Origin: Clostridium cuniculi
GTDB taxonomy: Bacteria; Bacillota; Clostridia; Clostridiales; Clostridiaceae
NCBI RefSeq assembly: GCF_004353185.1
Contig: NZ_SMUS01000003.1
Span: forward strand, 1 to 64,000
Reading direction: 5' to 3'
Length of the DNA: 64,000 nt
The first letter of the stretch is position 1. Every line of letters starts with the position of its first letter. Positions 43,677 to 51,961 of this stretch are shown here, piece after piece. The position numbers and the translations under genes were made by a program. Below the pieces are notes generated by a model. The model saw nothing but the letters and a program-made list of their open reading frames with translations, had not been told where the DNA came from and did not search any database.

Positions 43677-44684
43677 ATGAAGAAAAAAGCAAAATCTATA
43701 ATAAAGGTTACTTCAGTTATATTAATTCTTAGCTGCATATTATGTGCATTAGCTCTTATTTCTATATCTATAGGAAGTGCAAGATATTCTTTAAGTGATA
43801 TAATCACTAATTTATTAACTGAAGAAAGTAATCCTATTAAGATTATAATATATAATTTAAGATTGCCGCGTATAATTTCAGCTATTTTAATAGGTGCAGC
43901 ATTATCAGTTGCTGGGGCGTTATTGCAAGCTGTTATGAGAAATCCTTTAGCTGATCCAGGAACAATTGGTGTATCAGCTGGAGCAGGTACAGCTGCAACT
44001 ACTATATTACTATTATTTCCACATATGACAACGGCAGTTCCGATATTTGCTTTTGGAGGAGCTGCATTAGCTTGTGGACTAATATATTTATTAGCCTGGA
44101 AAGGTGGAATAGACCCTGTAAGGATAATTCTTTCAGGGGTAGCCATAAACTCTGTGTTAGGAGGATATAATGGATTTTTACAAATGTTATATTCAGATAA
44201 TTTACAAGGGGTTTTAGGATTTATGAATGGAAGTTTATCTGGTCGTTCATGGAGTGACGTTAAAACTCTAGTCATTTATGTAATCATAGGGTTATTGTTA
44301 GCTATAATATGTATAAAAAGTGCTAATGCATTACAGCTTGGGGATGAAATGGCAAAAAATCTGGGGATTAACGTAAATCTAAGTAGAATATTCTTATCTG
44401 CTGTTTCAGCATTTTTAGCAGCAGCTACAGTAAGTGTTGCAGGAATGATTGGATTTGTAGGACTTGTTGTGCCACATATTGCAAGGATGATAGTAGGTTC
44501 AGATTATAAAATTATGATTCCAACCAGTATGCTATTAGGAGCTGTAGTATTACTTTTTGCTGATACTGTAGGTCGTACATTAGTACCAGGAATGGATATT
44601 CCAGTAGGAACCATTATGTCTATGGTAGGGGGACCATTTTTCTTATACATGCTTAGAAAGAAGGGGAAAATAAGTGGAAATTAA
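43677..44684 (+). CDS. FecCD-family ABC permease
   Basis: The 335-residue membrane protein has about ten hydrophobic segments and the family landmarks RLPRIISAILIGAALSVAGA and GFVGLVVPHIARMIVG. Members import ferric siderophores, heme and vitamin B12. A single permease gene implies a homodimer. It overlaps the ATPase gene by 11 bases. Confidence 0.93.
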   Translation: MKKKAKSIIKVTSVILILSCILCALALISISIGSARYSLSDIITNLLTEESNPIKIIIYNLRLPRIISAILIGAALSVAGALLQAVMRNPLADPGTIGVSAGAGTAATTILLLFPHMTTAVPIFAFGGAALACGLIYLLAWKGGIDPVRIILSGVAINSVLGGYNGFLQMLYSDNLQGVLGFMNGSLSGRSWSDVKTLVIYVIIGLLLAIICIKSANALQLGDEMAKNLGINVNLSRIFLSAVSAFLAAATVSVAGMIGFVGLVVPHIARMIVGSDYKIMIPTSMLLGAVVLLFADTVGRTLVPGMDIPVGTIMSMVGGPFFLYMLRKKGKISGN

Positions 44685-45459
44685 TTGTAGAGATATAGAG
44701 GTTAAATATGGGGAATATAAGGCTGTAAAGGGAATAGACACATCATTATATAAAGGAGTTATCACAACTATTATAGGTCCTAACGGATCAGGAAAATCTA
44801 CATTTTTAAAATCTATAACTAGATTATTAAAATATGATAGAGGAACTGTTCATATAAATAATAGAAATCTTGAATCTTATAAAGGGAAAGAGCTATCTAA
44901 AATGATAGCAGTTCTTCCTCAAAGACATTCAGCTCCACCAGATTTTAAGGTTGAAGAGCTTGTAAGCTATGGTAGGATGCCACATAAAAAATGGTATGAT
45001 GCTAAAAATGATTATGATGATCCAATTGTTAATTGGGCAATGGAATGTACTAATATAAGTCATTTAAAAAAGAAGTCTATTAATGAAATATCAGGTGGGG
45101 AATCACAAAGAGTATGGATAGCTACAGTATTAGCTCAAAATCCAGAGATACTATTTTTAGATGAGCCTACAACTTATTTAGATATTTCTCATCAATTAGA
45201 AACTATGAATTTAGTAAAAAGACTGAATAAAGAGCATGGTATTGGAGTTGTTATGGTATTACACGACTTATCACATGCTTTAGAGGTTAGTGATAGAATA
45301 ATAGTTTTAAAGGATGGTAAGAAGTATGATGAGGGAAAACCAACAGATGTAATAACTTCTAAAATGATGAAAGAAGTTTATAACGTAGATTGTGAAATTA
45401 TAAATATAGAAGGAAGAGATAAACCAATTATTGCATATAAAGAAATTGCAGCGGTTTAA
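44674..45459 (+). CDS. Iron-chelate/B12-type ABC ATPase
   Basis: The 261-residue ATPase has Walker A GPNGSGKST, signature ISGGESQR, Walker B ILFLDEPT and the switch VLHDLSHA, the FepC/BtuD pattern. The GTG start lies within the permease gene behind AAGAAGGGG. The cytosolic subunit powers the FecCD-type permease. Confidence 0.94.
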   Translation: MEINCRDIEVKYGEYKAVKGIDTSLYKGVITTIIGPNGSGKSTFLKSITRLLKYDRGTVHINNRNLESYKGKELSKMIAVLPQRHSAPPDFKVEELVSYGRMPHKKWYDAKNDYDDPIVNWAMECTNISHLKKKSINEISGGESQRVWIATVLAQNPEILFLDEPTTYLDISHQLETMNLVKRLNKEHGIGVVMVLHDLSHALEVSDRIIVLKDGKKYDEGKPTDVITSKMMKEVYNVDCEIINIEGRDKPIIAYKEIAAV

Positions 45460-45469
45460 AGGGGGAGAC

Positions 45470-46780
45470 ATGATAAATTCGCTAGAAATAATTAATAAAT
45501 TATCTAAGTTAGATAGTATAAATAATATGAAAGATATAAAACCATTAACATATGCATCATTTCCAGGATCACATTGTCCTCTATTTGGGTCGGCCTTATT
45601 ACTTAAAGAAATTAAAGATGCTGTATTTGTAGTAATAGGAACAGATGAATGCTCTTATTATACTAAGCAAATGACTATGAGATCAGAGGTGTATGGTGGA
45701 ATAGATGGAAGATGCGTCAGTATTATTCTTAATCAGCATGATATAACTTTTGGATGTCAAAAGAAAATTGAATCAGCTTTTAGTGAACTGATGGAAGAAT
45801 ATAAGCCTAATGCAGTATTTCTTATAACAACATGTGTTGTTGAATTAATTGGTGATGATGTTGAATCTTTAGGAGATACATTAGGAGATGAGTATGGAGT
45901 GCCAGTTGTAACTGTGCATACTGAGCACTTCAAATCAGAAAACCATATTATAGGTTTAGAAAGAACCTTATCAGCATGTATAGGTATAATGGAGAGGCAA
46001 GCTAAATTAGAAAATATATCAGTAAACGTTATAGGTCAGAGAAGTGGAAATTTTACTGAAACAGAATTAGGGAAAATATTAAATGATTCTAATGTAGATA
46101 TTAATTTAATGTTACCAGGTTGTACAGTAGAAGATATACGTAAAGCACCACAAGCACATATAAATATTGTTACAAGCTCAATAGGATTACCATTGGCTAA
46201 AAAAATGAGAAGTAAATTTAATATACCATATATATTATTTGAAAAATTTACTGACCCAGAATATATATTAGAAGCATATAATAATCTTTTTGATACATTA
46301 CAGTTAGAATTACCAAAAGAAGTTATACAGCTTTATAATAAGGCTAATGATGCTGTGAATTTTGGAAAAGAAGTTTTAAAAGGTGCTAAATATATATATG
46401 GAAATACACCATTCCAATGTTTTGAAGTAAACTCATTTATGACAAAGTTAGGGATGATACCGGAGCTTATACAAGTATCTTATATGACAGAAAATGATGA
46501 TAAATATATAGAAGATATATTAAGTAAAGAAAATCCTTATGTATGTAAGAGTGCTAATATAGCACCATTACAAGGAGTATATGATATATTAAAGCCAGAT
46601 TTATACTTAGGACATGAATATGCTACAAGGTTAGCTAAAAAGGGAATTGCAATTGTCAGAAGTGATATGGCATCAGCAATGGCTGGAATGGAAGTAGTTA
46701 ATTTCTTTGTAGAAGAGTTAGTTAGAGCATATAAAGAATCAAAAGAATATCAAGGAGGTACAGTAAATGAGCTTATGTAG
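45470..46780 (+). CDS. Nitrogenase component 1-like subunit, NifD-like
   Basis: The 436-residue protein belongs to the nitrogenase component 1 (oxidoreductase) superfamily. Three cysteines, Cys36 in PGSHCPLFG, Cys61 in GTDECSYY and Cys122 in LITTCVVELIGDD, stand where NifD holds its P-cluster. A further Cys218 lies in LPGCTVEDI, a structural motif in the family; I see no equivalent of the NifD cofactor histidine near the C-terminus. The ATG at 45470 follows AAAGGGGGAG. It overlaps the next gene by 14 bases. Function is unknown. Confidence 0.88.
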   Translation: MINSLEIINKLSKLDSINNMKDIKPLTYASFPGSHCPLFGSALLLKEIKDAVFVVIGTDECSYYTKQMTMRSEVYGGIDGRCVSIILNQHDITFGCQKKIESAFSELMEEYKPNAVFLITTCVVELIGDDVESLGDTLGDEYGVPVVTVHTEHFKSENHIIGLERTLSACIGIMERQAKLENISVNVIGQRSGNFTETELGKILNDSNVDINLMLPGCTVEDIRKAPQAHINIVTSSIGLPLAKKMRSKFNIPYILFEKFTDPEYILEAYNNLFDTLQLELPKEVIQLYNKANDAVNFGKEVLKGAKYIYGNTPFQCFEVNSFMTKLGMIPELIQVSYMTENDDKYIEDILSKENPYVCKSANIAPLQGVYDILKPDLYLGHEYATRLAKKGIAIVRSDMASAMAGMEVVNFFVEELVRAYKESKEYQGGTVNELM

Positions 46781-47993
46781 ATATTTGCCGACTCCATCAG
46801 ATAGAATGGGAATTTTATGGACTCTTTTATCTATAGATGATACTGTAGTAATAGAATTTGGACCAACGGGAACAACACATTTTAGTATGGGCTTTTTTGG
46901 GAAAATTGGGGTAGAACAAGAAAATAGATTGTTTGCAACACATATGAGAGAAGATGATGTAATAATGGGTTATACAGAAACTCTAGAAGATGCCATTATT
47001 GAAGTTGATAAGTGGATAAGCCCTAAAGCTATTTTTATAGTAGCATCATCTGTTAGTGCAATAATTGGAACTGATTTAAAAGGTGTATGCAGAGCTATTA
47101 AGCCTAAGGTATCAGCTGAATTATATGCTTTAGAAAATGGTGGCTTTAGGGGTGATTACACAACTGGAATAAAAATTGCTTATGATACTTTGTTTAAAAG
47201 TATGTTAGGTGAAAAAACAGAAAAGATAGATAATACTTATAACATATTAGGGGCATCATTATATAGTTATCGTATGCGTTCTGATATTAATGAAATTAAA
47301 GAGTTAATGAAAAATAGCTTTAATTATGATGTAATAGGTACGTTATGTGTAGATACTAGTGAAGAGGTTATTAGAAATACTACTAAAGCTAAGCTTAATA
47401 TTGTTATTTCTTTTGAAGCTTTAGAGTTGGCAAAGTATATGAAGGAAGTTTATGATATACCATATATTTATGGGGCACCATATGGATATGTAGGAACATT
47501 AGAGTGGTTAAAGGAAATATCACAAACTATGGATATAAGTATTAATAATAATGTTACTAAAGAGTTAATGAAGCGTATTATGAATATTAAGCATTATCCT
47601 ATGTATAAAAGAATGCTTAAAAATTCTAAGCCAACTATGAGTATATATTCTGAATATAATAGATTATTAGGGTTTAGAAAAATATCAGAAGAAATTGGAT
47701 TTAATATAGATAGTTTTATATGTAGTCATAATATTAAAGATATAGATGATAAAGATATTACTACATTAAATTCAGAAAAAGAAAGAATAGAGCTATTAAA
47801 AAATAAAAGTAATCAATTAATTATAGCGGATGATGTAACATTAAGAATGGCTAATGATAAAAATACAAAATTCAGAGTTAGTATGCCTATATTGTACGGA
47901 AGTCAAATAGCTAATCATATACCTTTAGTAGGAATAAAGGGTATGGATTATTTCTTAGAGTATGTTGATCAGTATTTACAAACTTTAAATTAA
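46767..47993 (+). CDS. Nitrogenase component 1-like subunit, NifK-like
   Basis: The 408-residue protein is the partner of the NifD-like subunit and starts inside it behind AAGGAGG. It begins MSLCRYLPTPSDRMG and continues with EFGPTGTTHFS, THMREDDVIMG and VASSVSAIIGTD. At the three places where NifK has P-cluster cysteines I see none; serines occupy the last. Only Cys4 is near. This resembles the asymmetric clusters of dark protochlorophyllide reductase, in which one subunit gives three cysteines and the other a different ligand. Catalytic role unknown. Confidence 0.87.
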   Translation: MSLCRYLPTPSDRMGILWTLLSIDDTVVIEFGPTGTTHFSMGFFGKIGVEQENRLFATHMREDDVIMGYTETLEDAIIEVDKWISPKAIFIVASSVSAIIGTDLKGVCRAIKPKVSAELYALENGGFRGDYTTGIKIAYDTLFKSMLGEKTEKIDNTYNILGASLYSYRMRSDINEIKELMKNSFNYDVIGTLCVDTSEEVIRNTTKAKLNIVISFEALELAKYMKEVYDIPYIYGAPYGYVGTLEWLKEISQTMDISINNNVTKELMKRIMNIKHYPMYKRMLKNSKPTMSIYSEYNRLLGFRKISEEIGFNIDSFICSHNIKDIDDKDITTLNSEKERIELLKNKSNQLIIADDVTLRMANDKNTKFRVSMPILYGSQIANHIPLVGIKGMDYFLEYVDQYLQTLN

Positions 47994-48005
47994 TATAATT
48001 GGTGA

Positions 48006-48045
48006 AAATGGACTATAGACACAATAGACTATAGTTCATTTTTAT
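48006..48045 (+). terminator. Terminator of the nitrogenase-like operon
   Basis: AAATGGACTATAG and CTATAGTTCATTTTT pair with G-U, followed by TATTAT. Confidence 0.85.
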
Positions 48046-48156
48046 TATATTTAAATAAATTTATATAGAGTACATATTTGTATGGATACAATTGATTTAT
48101 TTGTATTAGTAGGTATAAAATGGATATAAAGTTTTATAACAAGGGGGCAAATATTA

Positions 48157-48750
48157 ATGAATAAGCAAATTAGATTTAAAAAATTAATACAAACTGCTTT
48201 ACTTGCAGCATTATGCTTTGTATCTTTCACTTACTTACAAATTAAAATTCCAGTACCAGGTGGAGATGCAACTTCACTTCATATTGGTAATGCATTTTGC
48301 GTTTTAGCAGCTTTATTACTTGGAGGATGGTATGGGGGATTAGCAGGGGCAATAGGAATGACAATTGCAGACTTAATTGATCCTGTATATATACTAGTAG
48401 CACCTAAGACATTTATTTTAAAATTATGCATAGGTTTAATAACAGGTTTTATTGCACATAAAATAGCAAAAATAGGTGAAAGCAATGATAATAAATATAT
48501 TTTTAAATGGAGTTTAATAGCATCAATTGCTGGACTTGCTTTTAATGTAATTGCTGATCCTATAGTTGGATTCTTTTATAAGCAGTATATACTTGGACAA
48601 CCTCAAGATGCAGCTATGATTCTAGCTAAACTAAGTGCAGCAACTACATTTATAAATGCAGCAGTATCAGTAATTTTAGTGGCAATCATATACAATGCAA
48701 TAAGACCAATACTAAAAAAATCTGGTCTATTATTACCAATTTATAATTAA
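48157..48750 (+). CDS. ECF transporter S component
   Basis: The 197-residue membrane protein has about six hydrophobic segments and an N-terminal helix with LIQTALLAALCF that docks on the shared ECF energy module. TSLHIGNAFCVLAALLLGG and GLAGAIGMTIADL are typical of S components for vitamins or their precursors. The substrate is unclear from the sequence, and no riboswitch is visible upstream. AAGGGGG precedes the ATG. The gene is monocistronic; EcfA and EcfT are not in the window. Confidence 0.83.
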   Translation: MNKQIRFKKLIQTALLAALCFVSFTYLQIKIPVPGGDATSLHIGNAFCVLAALLLGGWYGGLAGAIGMTIADLIDPVYILVAPKTFILKLCIGLITGFIAHKIAKIGESNDNKYIFKWSLIASIAGLAFNVIADPIVGFFYKQYILGQPQDAAMILAKLSAATTFINAAVSVILVAIIYNAIRPILKKSGLLLPIYN

Positions 48751-48788
48751 GAAGTTAAGATTTGAACTTAGCTTTGTTAGTTTGAATA

Positions 48789-48819
48789 AATTAAGAGTTT
48801 CCAACGGAAACTCTTAATT
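48789..48819. terminator. Bidirectional terminator overlapping the AraC gene end
   Basis: AATTAAGAGTTTCC (48789-48802) and GGAAACTCTTAATT (48806-48819) are perfect repeats around AACC-like loop ACG. The 3' arm includes the stop codon of the minus-strand AraC gene. Confidence 0.85.
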
Positions 48820-49674
48820 AGATTTATCTCTAAAACCATTAGGTGAAGTATTAAATAGTTTTTTAAATGCTTTACTATAATGAAACTCATCGTAAAAGCC
48901 AAACATATCAGCTATCTCTTTTAACTTCATATCGGGATAAGAAATTAAAAAATATTTAGAGTTATTAAGTTTAAGCTCTAAGTGATATTCATGAATACTT
49001 TTTCCAGTATTATTTTTAAAATGTTTTTGTATAGTTCTAGAAGAAAAATTTAATAATCTAGATAAATCATCAATACTAATTTTATTTTGAATATTTTCTT
49101 CCAATATTGATATTATATCTTTTGTAAGTTGATTATATTGAAGTGTATCAATTTTATTAACTTCTAAGTCTATTTCAGCTAAAATTCTAGATAAAATTGA
49201 ATTTTTTAGTTTTGTATTATCTGTATTACTTATATTACATAAAGATGATAATTCGTGAAAGTAATAGGGTAATTTAGGATTATCTTTAAGGTTTAATTTT
49301 GATGGAATACAGTAAAAATCATCAATAATTTTATCTGGTTTATTAAAAATAACATCATCTTTAATGTCAGAAGAAAAATGAATGTAATAACAAGATGTGT
49401 TGTTAAGATTATTTGAATGTGGATAATGGTGTTTATAAGCTGGTAAAAACATAATATCACCTTCACGACTTTCAATTAGTTCATTTTCAACAATTACATT
49501 AAAACCTCCACTTAAAACGTAAACTAAATCGTGAAAAGGTAAAGTTCTATTAGGATGAGCAATAGTATTATTAAAGATTAATTTACTGCACATATCAACT
49601 TTTCTAAAACAGTTTGAATTTAAATTTGTATATAACATGTGCATTATTTTACATGAGCTTCTCATTAAAGTCAA
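48814..49674 (-). CDS. AraC-family regulator with cupin domain
   Basis: The 286-residue protein has an N-terminal cupin (about 35-110, with FHDLVYVLSGG and GDIMFLPAYKHHYPH) for sugar sensing. A C-terminal AraC domain (about 185-282) follows, with ISIDDLSRLLNFSSRTIQKH and LKEIADMFGFYDEFHYSKAF. The start is uncertain: no strong ribosome binding site precedes the ATG at 49674, and in-frame ATGs at residues 4, 11 and 13 are alternatives. It is divergent from the GH127 gene with 80 bases between, so it probably regulates that gene in response to an arabinose-containing sugar. Confidence 0.88.
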   Translation of the reverse strand: MTLMRSSCKIMHMLYTNLNSNCFRKVDMCSKLIFNNTIAHPNRTLPFHDLVYVLSGGFNVIVENELIESREGDIMFLPAYKHHYPHSNNLNNTSCYYIHFSSDIKDDVIFNKPDKIIDDFYCIPSKLNLKDNPKLPYYFHELSSLCNISNTDNTKLKNSILSRILAEIDLEVNKIDTLQYNQLTKDIISILEENIQNKISIDDLSRLLNFSSRTIQKHFKNNTGKSIHEYHLELKLNNSKYFLISYPDMKLKEIADMFGFYDEFHYSKAFKKLFNTSPNGFRDKSN

Positions 49675-49754
49675 TGGAGTTAATAAATGGTATTAAATTA
49701 TAATTAAGTTGTACTAAAGGTAATAAAAGTAGTGAGAATATGGAGGTTAAAATT

Positions 49755-51740
49755 ATGGATAATATAATTACTAAAGAATTGGCAAGTAATATAAAATTTA
49801 ATAATGTAAATATAACAGATAGGTTTTTTAGATATTATCAAAACTTGATAATTAACCAGGTAATACCTTATCAATGGAAGGTATTAAATGATGAATTAGA
49901 AGGTGTAGAAAAAAGCTCTGCAATAAAAAATTTTAAAATAGCAGCAAAAGAAATGGAAGGGAATTTTTATGGATTTATCTTTCAAGATAGTGATGTTTAT
50001 AAGTGGTTAGAAGCAGTTGCATATAGTTTGCATTTAAAAGAAAATAAAGAGTTAGAAAGATGTGCGGATGAAGTTATAGATTTAATAGGAAGAGCACAAC
50101 AGGATGACGGCTATCTTCATACTTATTTTATAATAGAAAGACCAGATATGAAGTTTAAAGATCTTTGGGAATGTCATGAATTATATTGTGCAGGACATTT
50201 TTTTGAAGCGGCTACAGCTTATTATAATGCGACTGGAAAAGAAAAAGTTATTGAAATAGCTAAGAATTTAGCTGATTGCATCTATAATAATTTTGGAGTT
50301 GAAGAGGGAAAAATAAAAGGATATGATGGCCATGAAGAAGTTGAATTAGGCCTTATGTCTTTATATAGTGTAACAAAGGAAAAGAGATATTTAGATTTAG
50401 CTAAATTCTTTATTGATGAAAGAGGACAATTACCACATTTCTTTGAAGTAGAATGGGAAGCAAGAGGGAAAATTAGCTATTGGAATGGATGGAATCCTTG
50501 TGAATCACCAAATGCCTCAAAAGATTTTATTTCCTGTATAGGTGCAGAATATAATCAAACTCATAAGCCAGTAAGAGAACAAGATGAAGCTGTTGGACAT
50601 GCTGTTCGAGTTGTATATATGTTATGTGGAATGATTGATGTTGCTAGAGAGTCAAAGGATAATAGTTTATTAGAAGCTTGTCAAAAGTTATGGAATAATA
50701 TAGTGAATCAAAAGATGTATATAACAGGAGCAATAGGGTCTACACATGTGGGAGAAGCATTTACAGGAAACTATGATTTGCCTAATGATTCATTATATGG
50801 AGAGACTTGTGCCTCAATAGGACTTGCTATGGCTGCTAAGAGAATGTTAAATACGGAAATAAACTCAAAGTATAGTGATGTAATAGAAAAAGAAATATAT
50901 AATGGAATAATTTCAGGAATAGCAATGGATGGAAAGTCTTTCTTTTATGTAAATCCATTAGAAGTATATCCTAAAAATCATACTAATCCTGTTTTAGAGC
51001 AAGTAAAGGTTGAAAGACAAAAATGGTATCCTTGTGCATGTTGTCCACCAAATGTAGCCAGATTTTTATTAAACATAGGAGATTATATATATTCTTCTAA
51101 TAATGATACAGTATATATTCATCAATATATTGCAAATAATTCAAGGCTTAATATAGGAGAGTCTTTTGTAAATATAGAAATGAAATGTGATTTGTTAAAG
51201 TCTCAGGAAATAGAAATCAAAATAGGCGGTAGTGATTTAGAAAATAAAAATGTAGCATTAAGAATACCTAGTTGGAGCTCTGGACATTCAGTAAAGATAT
51301 TTAATAATGAAGCAGATTATGAAATTATTAATGGATATATATATTTAAGAAATATACCTAAAAATGATATTTCTATATATTTAAGTTTTAATTCTGAATT
51401 AAAAGTTATAAAAGCTAATAAAAGAGTAAGATATGATGCAGGAAAAGTTGCTATAACATATGGACCATTAGTATATTGTACAGAAGAAATAGATAATGGA
51501 GATATGTTATATAATTTGTTACTTAAGGATTCAAAGAATTTTGAAAGAGAAGCATTTACCCATAATGATTTAGAATTATTTAAAATAATAGTTGATGGAT
51601 ATAGAGAAATAGATAATGACGATAGCTTATATCATGAGAATAATGTCACATTAGAAAATGAAAAAATAACATTAGTTCCATATCACTATTGGGGAAATAG
51701 AGGAGTTGGAGAAATGCAAGTTTGGCTTAGGATAAAATAA
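49755..51740 (+). CDS. Beta-L-arabinofuranosidase-like enzyme (GH127)
   Basis: The 661-residue protein has the GH127 cysteine-glycosidase active site. CACCPP holds Cys427, Cys429 and Cys430, and GETC holds Glu350 and Cys352. By comparison with Bifidobacterium HypBA1, Glu350, Cys352, Cys429 and Cys430 bind zinc and Cys429 is the nucleophile. GH127 enzymes release L-arabinofuranose from beta-linked oligosaccharides of plant hydroxyproline-rich glycoproteins. No signal peptide: it acts on imported sugars. An ATG 15 bases earlier lies in the ribosome binding site TGGAGG. No dedicated transporter is adjacent. Confidence 0.9.
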   Translation: MDNIITKELASNIKFNNVNITDRFFRYYQNLIINQVIPYQWKVLNDELEGVEKSSAIKNFKIAAKEMEGNFYGFIFQDSDVYKWLEAVAYSLHLKENKELERCADEVIDLIGRAQQDDGYLHTYFIIERPDMKFKDLWECHELYCAGHFFEAATAYYNATGKEKVIEIAKNLADCIYNNFGVEEGKIKGYDGHEEVELGLMSLYSVTKEKRYLDLAKFFIDERGQLPHFFEVEWEARGKISYWNGWNPCESPNASKDFISCIGAEYNQTHKPVREQDEAVGHAVRVVYMLCGMIDVARESKDNSLLEACQKLWNNIVNQKMYITGAIGSTHVGEAFTGNYDLPNDSLYGETCASIGLAMAAKRMLNTEINSKYSDVIEKEIYNGIISGIAMDGKSFFYVNPLEVYPKNHTNPVLEQVKVERQKWYPCACCPPNVARFLLNIGDYIYSSNNDTVYIHQYIANNSRLNIGESFVNIEMKCDLLKSQEIEIKIGGSDLENKNVALRIPSWSSGHSVKIFNNEADYEIINGYIYLRNIPKNDISIYLSFNSELKVIKANKRVRYDAGKVAITYGPLVYCTEEIDNGDMLYNLLLKDSKNFEREAFTHNDLELFKIIVDGYREIDNDDSLYHENNVTLENEKITLVPYHYWGNRGVGEMQVWLRIK

Positions 51741-51754
51741 TATAATTATAGATT

Positions 51755-51797
51755 ACCATCTAGTGAAGGCGTAAATTTTTCTAGATGGTTTTTATTA
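51755..51797 (+). terminator. Terminator after the GH127 gene
   Basis: ACCATCTAG (51755-51763) pairs with CTAGATGGT (51781-51789), and TTTTATTA follows. Confidence 0.85.
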
Positions 51798-51961
51798 TAA
51801 AAAAATAAAAAAATAGTATAAGAAAATACATGGAATTTATTTTAGATTTGTAATAATATATAGCTTGGTAAAAAAAGATATAGAATTTTATGGAAAGAAA
51901 TTTAGTTGTAAAAAGAGAAAACTCATTAAGTTAAAATTATAATTATAAAGAGGAAAAAGGT

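Noticed and set aside
43652..44275. Minus-strand 207-residue frame opposite the FecCD permease
   Set aside because: The plus-strand permease is unambiguous; the antisense frame has no start signals and is a mirror of a hydrophobic gene.
41839..47993. Conventional nitrogen fixation genes (nifHDK)
   Set aside because: No nifE, nifN, nifB or other assembly genes are present. The beta-like subunit lacks P-cluster cysteines, both subunits are short, and a Fur box and iron-type importer are in the same operon.
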